From Papiliotrema nemorosa (lineage: Eukaryota > Basidiomycota > Tremellomycetes > Tremellales > Rhynchogastremaceae), in assembly GCA_032158125.1 (NCBI GenBank), contig JASKOT010000046.1, forward strand, positions 30,702-94,701: a DNA stretch of 64,000 nucleotides. Direction: 5' to 3'. The position numbers were made by a program, and so were the translations under genes. A model generated the notes under the pieces. It had not been told where the DNA came from and made no database searches. It saw only the letters and a program-made list of their open reading frames with translations. Of this stretch, positions 33,717-45,103 are shown in pieces. Numbering within the stretch: position 1 is the first letter of the stretch; the number at the start of each line of letters is the position of its first letter.

Positions 33717-35000
33717 CTAAGGTTGAAGGACAAGCTCACCACCCGCCGTTTGAGAGAGCTCACAGGACCCGTCGACGAGAGTGTAGCCCTCAAGACAGGC
33801 TTGCACATCGCATCGACCTCTGGCACAGCCTACGCCCCAAGCGTCAACACCCGGCAATGCGGTGCAGCTGATGACCGTTAGGAATCTCAAATTCTCAGTA
33901 TGGACCACGACTCACTCGGTGCCGACGATAGCAGTCTGGTTCAAAACGACTTGATCCATCACATTGTTTTGATACTCCCCATACAGGCAACCTCCGCATG
34001 ATTCTGCCCTATCAGCCGATCACAGTGAGCGTCATGACCACTAGTACACACCTAAATCTTCGTCCACTTCCAAGCACTGCGGTTGTCAGCCCCCTCCTCA
34101 CAGAGACCCTGCAAATCGACACACCTCGTGATCCTCTGTACCGTACACGATGCACGCTTTCTGGCCAGACGGACACCGCGTGGCCACCTTGCGAGCTTGA
34201 TTCATCCTCTTGTGATACAATGACGGGTTGGTAGGTGGCGTTCCGAAAGCCACCAGCCAGACATTCTCGGCAGAGCAATTGGCCGGGACGAGACTTGAGA
34301 GGTCCAAGGTGTAGTCGGAATACGCGACACATTGGAATCCGTTAAGATTGACACTCGGAACATATGCCAAGGCGTACGAGACGTATGGTCTCGTCGTGGT
34401 GCTCACGGAATTGTGAATGGTGTAGTATGGACATCCGTTGATTCCTGCTCCAGAAGTGATGGTTCCTCCACCCAAAGGACCGTATTACGGTTTCGCAGGG
34501 AAACAGCCAGCGAATTGAGACTAAACTGAAGAAGAAGTAGATTGTCCATCAAGCTATACTGTCAGATATAGCAGATCGAATGGGAAAAGTCGAGGCCTGT
34601 TGTATGGTCGTGCCCTATGTGGACTCACAGAAAGATCCGACGAGCGGCAATTGCCAAATGAGTCCACCCCAGGTGTTAGCATGCTTGCCGTGTATGCCCC
34701 AAAACCTGTTATAACGTCGTAGCTAGGGCTACAGAAACATTTTGAAGAGTCGACAATGAAGCCCGCGGCGTGGGACAAGGCGTTCTGGCCCAGACAGTAA
34801 GTCTATCTCGTTAGTCACCCTTGATGAAGATAGTTGCAAAGTGATGACAAACTGACTTGGCAGGCTCGACGATCGGCTTGGATTGTGAATCCTGCTCTAG
34901 TCGCGAAGAGATCGCCTTTCATACAACCCAGAAAACTGGCAGCTTGTGCCATCTGAGCGCTGATCAAGGCAGCGATGGCGAGAAGAGATGTCGTCTTCAT
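33717..35000 (-). pseudogene. priA-like cysteine-rich secreted protein, copy 1, with premature stop
   Basis: Exons run 35000-34857 (signal peptide MKTTSLLAIAALISAQMAQA), 34802-34629 (LGQNALSHAAGFIVDSSKC) and from 34520. The third exon reads SQFAGCFPAKP and then TAA at 34485-34487; the same frame continues (INGCPYYTIHNS, VANCSAENVWLV, NPSLYHKRMNQ). Short exons give CLEVDEDL and ESCGGCLYGEYQNN, and the last exon gives SCTALPGVDAWGVGCARG and CDVQACLEGYTLVDGSC, ending at 33717. ESCGGC plus CTALPGV and a Cys pattern are hallmarks of the priA family of fungal secreted proteins. No splice pair removes the TAA in phase, so the copy looks broken unless the base is an error. It is a tandem paralogue of the next gene. 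Confidence 0.75.
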
Positions 35001-35490
35001 GCTGTATCGTCGTGCGAGGTGCAAGAAGGGCGAGGTGTTCAAGGGCTTGTAGGGGGTAATCAAGGTCTCTGGATAAAACAGGAGGGTTTGTGAGGGATTG
35101 AGAGATGGTATAAATACAAATGCATCGCAGAGCTGGGTTCTATATATCAGTTATTGGACCACGAAGTGCTCCGCGCAGGAGAGCACAACCTGGGCAGATC
35201 AACAAAAGCGCTCTGGGTCGTTCAGGGTAGCCGACCGGATTCTCCGGACCTTCTCTACGACACAGGTCTGAGCCAGTGCAATGCCTTTGACTTGGCAGCC
35301 CTGAACGGGATCCAGAAGATTCAAAGAGGAGGTACGAGCGTTCCACCGGGAATCATGTCACATCCCGTCGGTTGGAATTGGTGGCGCAGGACGGATTTGT
35401 GGGAATCAAAACAAGCTAAGATCACTCTATCATGCATGTTTCGTCCCTCCTAGCTGAACATACAGCGACATCTAAATGATCGAAACATAC
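35001..35490. promoter_or_regulatory. Promoter of priA-like copy 1
   Basis: The spacer between the two tandem copies carries an A/T box (gtataaatac, 35108-35117) that, read on the minus strand, is about 110 bp before the copy 1 start. The rest shows no feature. Confidence 0.4.
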
Positions 35491-36785
35491 TTATAAAGGA
35501 CTGATGTAGCTCTGTCCGCATTCACCATCGACAAGCGTCCAGCCTTCGAGACACGCTCTAACCTCACATACCCCTTTGGAACAGCCTACTGCCCAAGTGT
35601 CAACTCCTGGCAACGCGGTACAACTGGATATCAGCTCTCGTCTGCCCAACGTTTTCTTGCGGGTGCAGTGTGAACAAGAATGGGAAGACTGACTCGATAC
35701 CTGGAACGGCGGTTCCATTGATCCGTAATTCATCTACTGCGTCATTCTGGTATTCGCCATGAACGCATCCTCCACAAGATTCTAGCATGGGTCAGTGTCA
35801 AATGCCGCGGTCACATACCGGTCTTTGGGCACTTACCAAGCTCATCCGTGGTATCCAGGCACTATCACATCATCAGCCAAAGCTCCGCAAGTCCGAGAGA
35901 AAGCGATGAGCTCACCTCGTACTCTGTAGAATCGTAGTTGAGACACGCCTTTTGTCCGTGCGGACAGCGGTAGGTGCGCATGGCGGCTTGATTCGCCCGT
36001 TTATGGTACAAAGACGGGTTCAAAGGCGGTGTTCCAGCAGCTACGAGCCATGAATCAGGTGCCGAGCAATCTGCGGGGACCAAACCGCTCAAGTCCAATG
36101 TGGCAGAGGAATAGCCGTAACACAGGAACCTAGATGAATTCGACAAGGAACATAGGCAAAGGCGTATGACAGGCGTCCTGAGGCCTTGGCAGAATAGGCA
36201 CATTGATTGATCGCGGTTCTGGGCGCAAGGTCTGTACCTCCCGGGGGCCTGTCAGAGAAACAGCCGGCAAATTGAGGAAACACGAGGCCACCTGAGGCTT
36301 GTCCGTCCAGCTGTCGTGGGTGAGCGGTCGATTCGCAAAAGCGATGGATAGAGCGGAAGACAGCTCAATTAATGGAGACGTACCATTAGATCTGAAGAAG
36401 CACAATTACCGAGAGGGTCGACACCAGGAGTCAAATAGGTCACGCCGTATTGACTTGGTGTAATGGTCGAGTAGCTTTGACTACAGACACATCGGAGGGT
36501 ATCGGGTATATAGCCCGACGCCTGCCCCCCACCGGAAGTTCTGCAGTGATCCTGGAGCATCAGTATCGTTCCGCCTTCTCCCCGGGCGGCAATGGAGGAG
36601 GGAAACTAGTAGTCAAAGGGAACCCACTTCACTTGGCAAGCTTGTCGGCTCGTTTGATTGGTGTATTCCACTGGATACAGCGAAGAGAATCGAGCACCTT
36701 GTATGCAACCAAGGGAGCTGGCTGCCTGGGCTGTCGAGAGGAGGAGTATAGCACCCGCCGCGAAGAATCCGAATCCCGCTTTCAT
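35491..36785 (-). pseudogene. priA-like cysteine-rich secreted protein, copy 2, with frameshift
   Basis: This is a tandem paralogue of copy 1 in the same order. Exon 1 (36785-36633) has a signal peptide (MKAGFGFFAAGAILLLSTAQ) and QACQ at its end. Exon 2 has SGGGQASGYIPDTLRCVC and GVDPLGNCASSDLM. Exon 3 enters with LDGQASGGLVFPQFAGCF and RLSYAFAYVP. Near 36128-36145 the frame must shift: compared with copy 1 this stretch is one base shorter (62 against 63), and the similar sequence resumes in another frame (GYSSATLDLSGLVPADC, NPSLYHKRANQAA). Later exons give CLDTTDEL, ESCGGCVHGEYQND and SCTALPGVDTWAVGCSKG to a stop at 35491. No intron explains the shift, so this copy also appears inactive or carries a sequence error. 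Confidence 0.72.
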
Positions 36786-37928
36786 GATTATCGTCCTGGC
36801 TGTTGTATAGAAGGTGATCAGACGATGGCTTGAGAGAGAAAAAACGGGTCAAAGATGACAGTCGATGCCTCTTAGACTGATATCAGAACCGCCTTTTGAG
36901 GAGTCCAAAGCTTTGGGGTATTTGATAAACACACTGGCCCGTGCTCTCTTCCCGTAGCCAGAGCAGATGGTTGGCGTTACAGAAACATCACAATAGCACG
37001 CAGCTCAGGTCCGGAGCAGAATTTGAGTTTCGGTCTGGTGCGGTCAGACAGAGGTGACAGAACCGAAGGGCCCTCCCGCGGGAACATCCAACATTACCGA
37101 CGGACGTCCATCAGTTCGGCATCGTGGCGGTCGTTTTCGCTGGAATCCAAACAAGAATTATTTGCTTTGTGAGGGAAGCTCAGGGCTTTTTCGCGTAACG
37201 CGTCTTGGCTCAGAGATGGTCGACGACGATCCCGGTCCGGCACGTTTGGGCGATTTTTCAGGCCTCTTTCAGGCAGCCAACCGGTGTGCAACCAACAAGT
37301 GGGCCTATGTTTTGGCTCGAGCCTGGCTAAGACCTCATAACATCTCGACGGCTCCTGCCGTGGAGCATTTTGACAGTCAAAATTGAAAGCACAATTTTAC
37401 CGCCCGAACGCTCTATCCTCCAGATTCTAGCTTGTGCTGGAAAGTTCTACCGTGTACGAGACTGATCGACCATGTACTAGATCCTACACTGATCCATCAC
37501 TCTTCCAATTCCAGTGCGTGACCAATCCATCTCATGCCTTGAACTCGTCGGGCCAGTCATCTCTGGGAGAATACCTTCCCCATCGGGTAAAAATAAAAAA
37601 TAACAATCTGATTGTCGCTGACTCTATCCTTCACACCTCACTCGCTGCTTATACACACCTCTTCCGCACCTGTGATCCCCTCCCTATGCATCCTCACCAC
37701 TGCCCATCTCTCTGAAAGGTATAAATACTGCTCATTCTCGGTCCATCTTGTCACTCACCCATCATTTCAAGAACAACTCCCATTCTATTCTGCCTAGCGG
37801 CTCTAGCTTTGGCTCTCTACTACCACACCATTCTACGTTTCGGCACGACCACTCTCCGCTCAGCGGTCAATCATATTACACCTCTACTCGAAAGACACAC
37901 ATCGACCACGACTTATACACCTGCCAAG
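36786..37928. promoter_or_regulatory. Divergent promoter region of priA-like copy 2 and pirin
   Basis: This 1.14-kb spacer includes a TATA-like box (ggtataaatactg, about 37718-37730) about 200 bp before the pirin ATG, suggesting a pirin leader near that length. I see no gene in it. Confidence 0.45.
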
Positions 37929-38947
37929 ATGTCTAGTCAGCTCAAATTCCAGTTCAGACCTTCTCAGACTCGTGGTGGAGGCAACCACGGTTGGTTAAAG
38001 GTGAGTCGTCCAGCTCGCTCCATCCGTCCCCTCGCCTTTCTTGAATCATGGTCATGAAGTGGGATCAGACACTGATGATAGACCCTCCACACATTCAGCT
38101 TTGCCGATTACTACTCTCCCGAGTTCACCAGCTTTGGTCATCTTCGAGTGATCAACGAAGATCGAGTTACAGTGAGCCCTCTTCTGTCCCTTCTCCCACC
38201 CTCACACCGCTGACTCGTATACAGCCCAAGCAAGGCTTCCCGACGCATCCTCATCGAGAGGCGGAGATTTTCAGCTACATTGTTTCTGGAGAATTATCCC
38301 ACAAGGACAATATGGGCAATGTGGAGACTATGGTACGGGGAGATGTGCAGATGACCAGTGGAGGTACCGGTATCGCCCACAGCGAGTACAACGATCATAG
38401 CAGGTGAGTGTCGAATTCCTTTCACTTTTCAGGTGATTCGCGCTAACATGATAGTCAAGAAGTACACTTCTTACAAATCTGGGCGACGCCATACCAACGT
38501 GGTCTTAAACCGAAATACTACACTCGACACTTCACCGACGCGCAAAAGCTCGACTCCATCCTCCCCATTGTCGCTCCTGTCGGAGCTCCGGGCGTAACGG
38601 ATGAAAGAGAAGGAGAAGGACCTACACCTGTTCATTCGCCCTTACACGCCTTTGTCAGTGTCGTCTCGCCCGAAAAGGTCCTTACGCACGCTCTGCACCA
38701 AACGTTGAAAGGAGACGGAGAAAAGTTGTTTTACGCTCAGTTGATCCAATCTTCGGGGTTCAACACTGGTCCAGCGAAGAAAGACGGCTCGACGGCGTTG
38801 ATCAAGATCTCTTCGGGGCAGAGCAATGTTCAGCTGGGTGAAGGAGATGGAGTGTTTGTACGAGGCGGAAAGACGGGTGATGAGTTTAAGATTGAGAACC
38901 TGGGGGACAAACGAGGAGAGTTGATCTTGTTCGAGATGGACGCTTAG
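37929..38947 (+). CDS. Pirin family protein
   Basis: Pirins are bicupin iron proteins; some act as quercetinases, others as nuclear redox cofactors. Four exons (37929..38000, 38082..38171, 38225..38403, 38455..38947) give 277 residues, the usual size. The N-terminal cupin holds the metal ligands: FPTHPHREAEIFSYIVSGEL supplies two His, and MTSGGTGIAHSEYN supplies the later His and Glu. TLHTFSFADYYSPEF and EVHFLQIWATPYQRGLKPKY are typical pirin segments, and the C-terminal cupin ends in GDKRGELILFEMDA. All phases fit. Neighbours do not indicate a pathway. Whether this copy is enzymatic cannot be told from sequence alone. Confidence 0.93.
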
Positions 38948-39111
38948 AAGCGATTCCCCCTCTCAACAGCGAACTTTCCTCGCTTGTGCCCTTTTTCCGA
39001 GCCGGTATATGGGTCCTTGCGTAGATACAGCCTCGTCGTAACGTAGCAGTCAGAAGTAATGCAGTCTATCATGTATACATATTGTCCGTTCGTGACCCAT
39101 AACCAATAGGC

Positions 39112-41845
39112 CTACTTGCTCAACAACCTCCCATCGGCCAATAAAAACTCCTCGACAGCCACTTTGACCTTCTCTTCTGCTCCCGTGGCGTTCAGTCGTC
39201 CGATGACAACTCCGACCGAAACCTCTCCCGCTTTCTTGACAGCATCCCAAACATCTCCCTTGACGTCCGTCTCGATTTGCATCTGGCTCAACATGTCAAA
39301 TATGGTCTGTCGGTGGTCGATCACCTCCAAAGATGGGGAAGAGCCAAGGGTGAGGGTGATACTCGAAGAAGTGGAGAATTTGCCGAGGTGAATCTTGCCA
39401 TCGACCAATTTTGGCGTAGGCACCGATTCGAGCGAGTCAACTTGAAGACCTAGCTGGGATGGTTTTGCAGAAAGCAATCGGACAGACCAAGATCGTTCGT
39501 TGACCAAAGGATTCTCTGTCGCCCCGATAGTGAGGGTCCCACTGGCTTGGTCGTATCGAATCGGCGTGGTTGACAACTTGACATCCTCGATTCCGGCTCC
39601 TTCGCCGTCGTCCTCCACCAAGTCAAACGAACCATCCGCGCCTACTACGAGAAGAATCTCGATCGATTCCGGGTTCTTAGCTCCATTCTCAATCTCTGAC
39701 CCATCTTGACCATCCAATGGGATGATAGAACCTTCCTTGGCGAAGACGGGATATTGGTCCAGCGTGCGGTGCACCACGAGTTCCCGATCACCATCATACA
39801 CCATACCAGTAAAGATGTCGACCCATCTGCTTCCGGGTGGTAGCCATCCCTTTGCGCTTCCTAATTTCGTCTCGGGATCGCAGGCCGAAGTGATGGGGAT
39901 GACCATCAACTGGCTTCCAAAGTTGAATTGGTTCTTGTGCTTGTACGCCTCGAGCAGCTTCGGGTAGTCATAATAGACCGGTTCAACCACATTTCTGCCC
40001 GTTGTTGAAGACAGAACAGCCATAGAGTAAAGGTATGGTATCAAACGGTGTCGGTATTGAAGCGATGCAGTGGAGACGGCCTGACAGTGTGGTGAGAATG
40101 CCCATGGTTCTCGCGTGTTGAATGGACTCTCGGAAGAGTGCAATCGTAGAATCGGGGAGAAACATCCCAGTTGAACCCAACGAGCCATGAGCTCGTCATT
40201 CTTGATACCGTGATAGTGACCTCCAATGTCGTTGGACCACCAGCCATACCCAATATTACTTGCTGTAGCAGTGAATTCAGGTTGGAATTCAAGACTTGCC
40301 CAACTGATGATGGTGTCCTGATTGATCAGTCTGCGCAGTAACATCGCAGAACCAACTTACACCGGAGAAACCGATGGGGTATCGATGACTACCAGGTCCA
40401 CCGTATCGCGAAAAGGCGAACCTTCGATTGCCCTTGCGGCCGCTATCGAGGTAGTGGTAGTGGTTGAGGATCATCAATGGGTCAAAACCCGGTTTCTCCG
40501 AGAAGGGCCCTTGCTGCCAGTCCATCCACCACAGGTCGACACCTTCATCCTCGAGAGGGTGATGCAGGAGCTTGAAGTAGGCTTCCATGAATTCCTTGTT
40601 GGTCGATTCGAAAGGCAAAGGCTGGACATAAGTCTCCCTTTTCGTGTATGCAGGAGTATCTATAGCTTACGACACCGTTGCTCGAGTCTCGTTTGAGCAC
40701 CTTGCAGATCTCCTCGTAAGCCGATTCGAAGGAACGGACCCCATCCGCCGGGTGCACGTTGAGAGAGACTTTCAGATCTCGATCATGCAGTTCTTTGAGG
40801 AACTTGACGTGATCCGGGAACAATTTCTTGTCCCATGTATACCCTGTCCATCCCGTACCGTATTCTGCGGGGACATCGATAAGGTGCCTGGAATCAGCGC
40901 TCATCTGCTCATGAACAAACGTAGAACCATACCAGTCAATGTCTATCACCCCGACCGAAAGGGGTATCTTCTCTTTCTTGAACCGATCCATTAAACCTAC
41001 ATACTCGTCGGCAGAGTACGCGTCTGCCATCAGCCTCGGTCCCTGTCTCGCTTGAATGGCTTGCTGGGTACTCACAGTACCTGGACCACCAATTACCTAG
41101 TGCCCATCGAGGTATCAACGGCGTCTTTCCCGACACATCGTAAAAGGCCTTGAGCGCTTCTCGATGATCCAGTCCATAAGCAAAGAGGTAGATGTCCGCC
41201 TTTCCAGGTTGTCGAGCTGCGACCCAACCATCTTCTCCGAACAACATCGTTTGGGAATCATCAATCACCGCGAGGCCGTACTGCCTGTTAGCACACTGAT
41301 TCCCTGTCGAGAAGCAGACTCGCCTCTGACAGTATTCCGTCCTCGAGCTCTACTCTGCCGTCGATCCGGTCGAGCGTTCGGTATGTCCCTCCCAGGTTTG
41401 TCATTTTGAAATGTCGATCTCCATATCGGTACTCGTGCGTCCAGCCCTTATTGGCCCACCCTACCTCGTCAGTCTGTTCAAATACTGGAAGCTCCACCGA
41501 CTCAATGCTGAGTCGGCGAATGAGCGATATGGCCCACTCACCTTTATCACGCAGCAAGACATGTAAACTGGTCGGAGCGAAATCTTTCCCTGTCCATAAA
41601 AGGTGAAACCTCGAAGTGATAATCTCCACCGCGCCTTGATCCTTCCTGATCACCTGAAATTTGGGTACAGGGAGATCTCTATTGATGGCGAAAGTACTGG
41701 CTCGATCTTCGAACACCCCATCAGGAGCAGATTCCAATCGGATCAGACCATCAGTGAGGATGGTGATCCTGGATGTTTTCGAGGTGATTTGCGACTCGAC
41801 AGGAGCCAATGGAGTAGGCTTGAATGAGTCGTAATTTGGGAACAT
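39112..41845 (-). CDS. GH31 alpha-glucosidase-type hydrolase, cytosolic
   Basis: Hydrolyses alpha-linked glycosides with a retaining mechanism. Exons 41845-41324, 41280-41076, 41023-40671, 40621-40361 and 40317-39112 give 848 residues. The catalytic region shows PLIPRWALGNWWSRYYAYS, LSVGVIDIDWYGS, the nucleophile motif DLWWMDWQQGPFSEKPG and the acid/base area YGWWSNDIGGHYHG. A C-terminal beta-domain follows (EPVYYDYPKLLEAYKHK; ELVVHRTLDQYPVFAKEGSI). There is no signal peptide, so it should act inside the cell. The first intron has a GC donor and is 43 nt. A TATATAAG box lies on the minus strand about 50-60 bp upstream of the start. It is divergent from a sugar permease, which fits intracellular hydrolysis of imported alpha-glucosides. 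Confidence 0.93.
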
Positions 41846-42556
41846 TGTGAACGTATGAAGGTGCGAATAGCATGTCGCCGGTGTGCATGGTCTACTCTTA
41901 TATACATAGACCGATTTGAGTACGGGTGGAATGACTTCGGGGAAACTGTCCAGTGGAGGTTGCGAGAGGTTTCCCCGAGGTGGTCAAATCCCTTCTTGCA
42001 CTCACGACCGCTACGCCCGTCGACAACCGGCAGCTAGCTGCTTCCTTGGCTTGATGATTATTGACACCGCCTATCGTGCCCGATGTGCACAGTGTCTCGG
42101 GTTTGAGTTGACATGAGAGGCATGAAGCGCGTGACCCCCTCGATAGTTTAGTCATTATTGTTCTCTCATACCCCGCTCTTGGGCGGCTCCGGATGAGGAT
42201 GGCTGACGGGTACACGACCCTGCGGATTCCCCACAGTACCTGGACAGGACAAGCGCACAAGAGTGCGAGACCACAGAGAGGACCAAGGAGGCACAGTCGT
42301 ACCGCGATGCGCCCCACTCCACTCTTCGGGCACTCTCAACCAATCACAATGCTCTTTCGGTCGAACATGGTCAGCCGGATAATTGCCAAGCGAACGCATC
42401 GGTAATCCCACTGTTGCGTTTACCACAGAGTTTCCATTGTTGAGACCGCTGAATGAGTTCGATGAGAGGTATATAAACTCTCCATTTGGAGGTACACGGG
42501 GCATCTATCGCCCCGCGCTCACTACGTCTCACTCACCCAACACACACTCTGGGACC
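41846..42556. promoter_or_regulatory. Shared promoter of the GH31 and sugar permease genes
   Basis: Both ends carry a TATA box: tcttatatacatag (about 41896-41909) serves GH31 on the minus strand, and ggtatataaactc (about 42469-42481) serves the permease. Two strong TATA boxes in one 711-bp divergent region suggest inducible, coordinated expression. No defined regulator site was identified. Confidence 0.6.
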
Positions 42557-44727
42557 ATGGCTGCGCTAGTGCAACAACCTTCCAACGGTGATGGTGATAT
42601 CAAGGCCATAGGTCTTGTTGCGCATCAAGAACATGAACATCACGGTGAAGCTATAAAAGAGAAGGACGATATTGCTATCGGTCACGAAGACCTCGAAAAG
42701 ACTTTGACGCTTTGGCAAAATGTCAAGTTGTACAAAAAGGTGCGGTGCTCCTCGACCACCCTCCATACCCTGGGATAGAATCGGGAGAGGCTAGGCGGAA
42801 TGAGTCTCGATACTGATGACAGTGTGTGTTCTGGGCCGTCGTCATGAGCGCCAGTCTGGTCATGGAGGGCTATGACAAGGCTTTGATCGGAAACTTCTGG
42901 GCCTTGCCAGCATTTGCGGAACGATATGGAATATACAATGCCGCCAACGATACCTGGCAGATCGAAGCCAAGTGGCAAGTGGCCATCAACCAAGCAGCCA
43001 CCATCGGGTCTTTCTGTAAGCACCAGTCGATGTCGCTCCGAATGATGTTGTGCTGACCCGCCCAGTCGGACTGATCATTGGAGGTTGGCAAGTCGATCGA
43101 TTCGGATACCGAAATGTCATGTTGGTCAACATGGCATTCATGATTCCCTCGGTTCTCATCGTTACTCTTGCTCCAAACAAGGTCGCTCTTCTCATGGGTC
43201 AACTCTTGTGTGGGTTTCCCTGGGGTGTCTTTGCCGCTCTCGCCCCAGCCTACTCGTCCGAGGTCTGTCCCGTTGGTCTTCGGGCGTACTTGACCACCTA
43301 CGTGAACATGTGTTGGTGAGCGGACCTAGTAGTGATAGCAACAAGAGGTCACGCTGACTTCAGGGTGATGGGACAATTCCTCGCCGCTGCGGTCACCTAC
43401 TCGATGGTCCAAAAAAGCGGTCAGATAGCTTACCGACTTCCCTTCGGTCTTCAGTCAGTCTCGGCTTCCTATGTCATCGTCGGATGTTACTGACATCTCA
43501 GACTCATGTGGCCTGTCATTCTCCTCCCCCTACTATGGTTCGCTCCGGAATCACCTTGGTGGCTGGTCCGAAAGGACCGATTGGACGAAGCCGAGCGTAT
43601 TGTACGACGAATCACTGATCCCTCAATGCACGACGAAGCTCCGGGTGCAGTCGCCGCCATGGTCCGAACGAACAAACTCGAGTTGGAAGCTATGCAGGGC
43701 GAGCAACCTCGATGGATTGACTGTTTCAAGGGTGTCGATCTCCGACGAACTGAAATCTCGGCGATTGCATGGGCGGCGCAAGTCATGTCTGGAGGGTAAG
43801 CCTTTCGGCCTCGCTTCAAGTCTTCGTGCTTATTTGCTAGAAACTACACGATCGGATACTGCACCTATTTCTTCCGACAAGCTGGTTTGAAAACCAAGGA
43901 CGCTTTCAAGGTGAGTATTGTCATTCTTGGCTGGCGAAGCTGAGAAAAGTTTGGATTGGGAGTCACCGCCATGGCTTTTGTCGGTACCGCACTTTCATGG
44001 ATCATGATCCACCACTTTGGTCGTCGAACCATCTTCTTGAGCGGTATCACTTTCCTGGCAGCTCTTCATTACATTATCGGAGGCTTGGCAGTCGTCTCGG
44101 AGGGCGGGAATGGAAATGCTAAATGGGGCCAAGCCGCGTTGACCATCATTTGGGTGTTTGGTAAGCTCTTTGCGACTTCGCTGCGGTCGGATGCTGATCG
44201 GCAGGATATGACTTCACCATCGGACCTCTTGCCTACTGTGAGCATAGCGTCTCATCGTTGTGATTTATACCTGACGGAACAGGCATTGTCGGTGAATCTT
44301 CCTCCACCCGACTGCGAGCCAAGACCATCGCTATTTCGCGAAACGTCTACTACCTATGGATCATCTTCTCCAATGTCATTGTATGTCTCCTTTCACTTTT
44401 ATATCGCACCCTCACCAGACCTCGAACACCATGAATTAATCATACAGAACCCCTACATGCTCAACCCAACTCAGTGGAACTTGCAAGGCAAGACCAACTT
44501 TGTTTGGGCACCGCTCGCCACCATCTGCGTCATCTGGGGATACTTCCGATTGCCAGAGATGAAGGTGAGTATATCACTGGCCTGTTTTTCGTGTAGCTGA
44601 CTCGAATCAGAACCGGACGTTCTATGAGCTCGATGTTCTCTTCGCCAACAAAGTCAGCGCTAGGAAATTCAAGCAGACCGCAGTGGAGACGGATGAGCAG
44701 GGTGTACAAACCCTCCGAGAGACCTAA
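42557..44727 (+). CDS. MFS sugar porter, maltose/alpha-glucoside permease-like
   Basis: A plasma-membrane proton symporter of the SP family. Eleven exons (from 42557..42739 to 44611..44727) give 551 residues. Family motifs include MEGYDKALIGNFWALPAF, GWQVDRFGYRNVMLVNMAF, GQLLCGFPWGVFAALAPAYS with SEVCPVGLRAYLTTYVN, PESPWWLVRKDRLDEAE, YTIGYCTYFFRQAGL, GRRTIFLSG, YDFTIGPLAYCIVGESSSTR and LRAKTIAISRN, and the end RLPEMKNRTFYELDVLFANK. The ALIGNF and PESPWWLV versions are those seen in maltose and alpha-glucoside carriers. The gene is divergent from GH31 and is followed by a Zn2Cys6 gene, so a MAL-like module is likely. One exon (44205..44237) is only 33 nt. Confidence 0.92.
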
Positions 44728-45103
44728 TCCCATTTGGCGAGCCGTTTGAGAGCTCTAAGCAGCTTCAATCACGGGACATCGTCTGAAGGTATGGCTGGGA
44801 CGCCCATAGGTAACGAGAATGATTAGGTAGTCGTTGGTCTGTCCGGCGCTATCGGGGTCGGAAGGTTTTATACATATTGAATGAACTGTTATTGTGCACA
44901 TAAACGGTCCATGATTTCTAGATTTCACATATCGACTGGAACACGACTGGGAATTCCGTGAAGGACAGCTCTTACCACGAAGTCGAGGCAAGGGGCATAT
45001 CTGGCAGAGCCACTGGATTTCGGCGTCCGCCAACCTCGGCTAACTCGTTTTCCATACCACTACCTCCCCTTTATCCAATCTACAATGCCCTCACGCCCAC
45101 AAC
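44728..45103. promoter_or_regulatory. Intergenic region upstream of the Zn2Cys6 regulator
   Basis: About 375 bp of permease 3' flank and regulator promoter, with no TATA box and no repeat seen. Confidence 0.4.
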
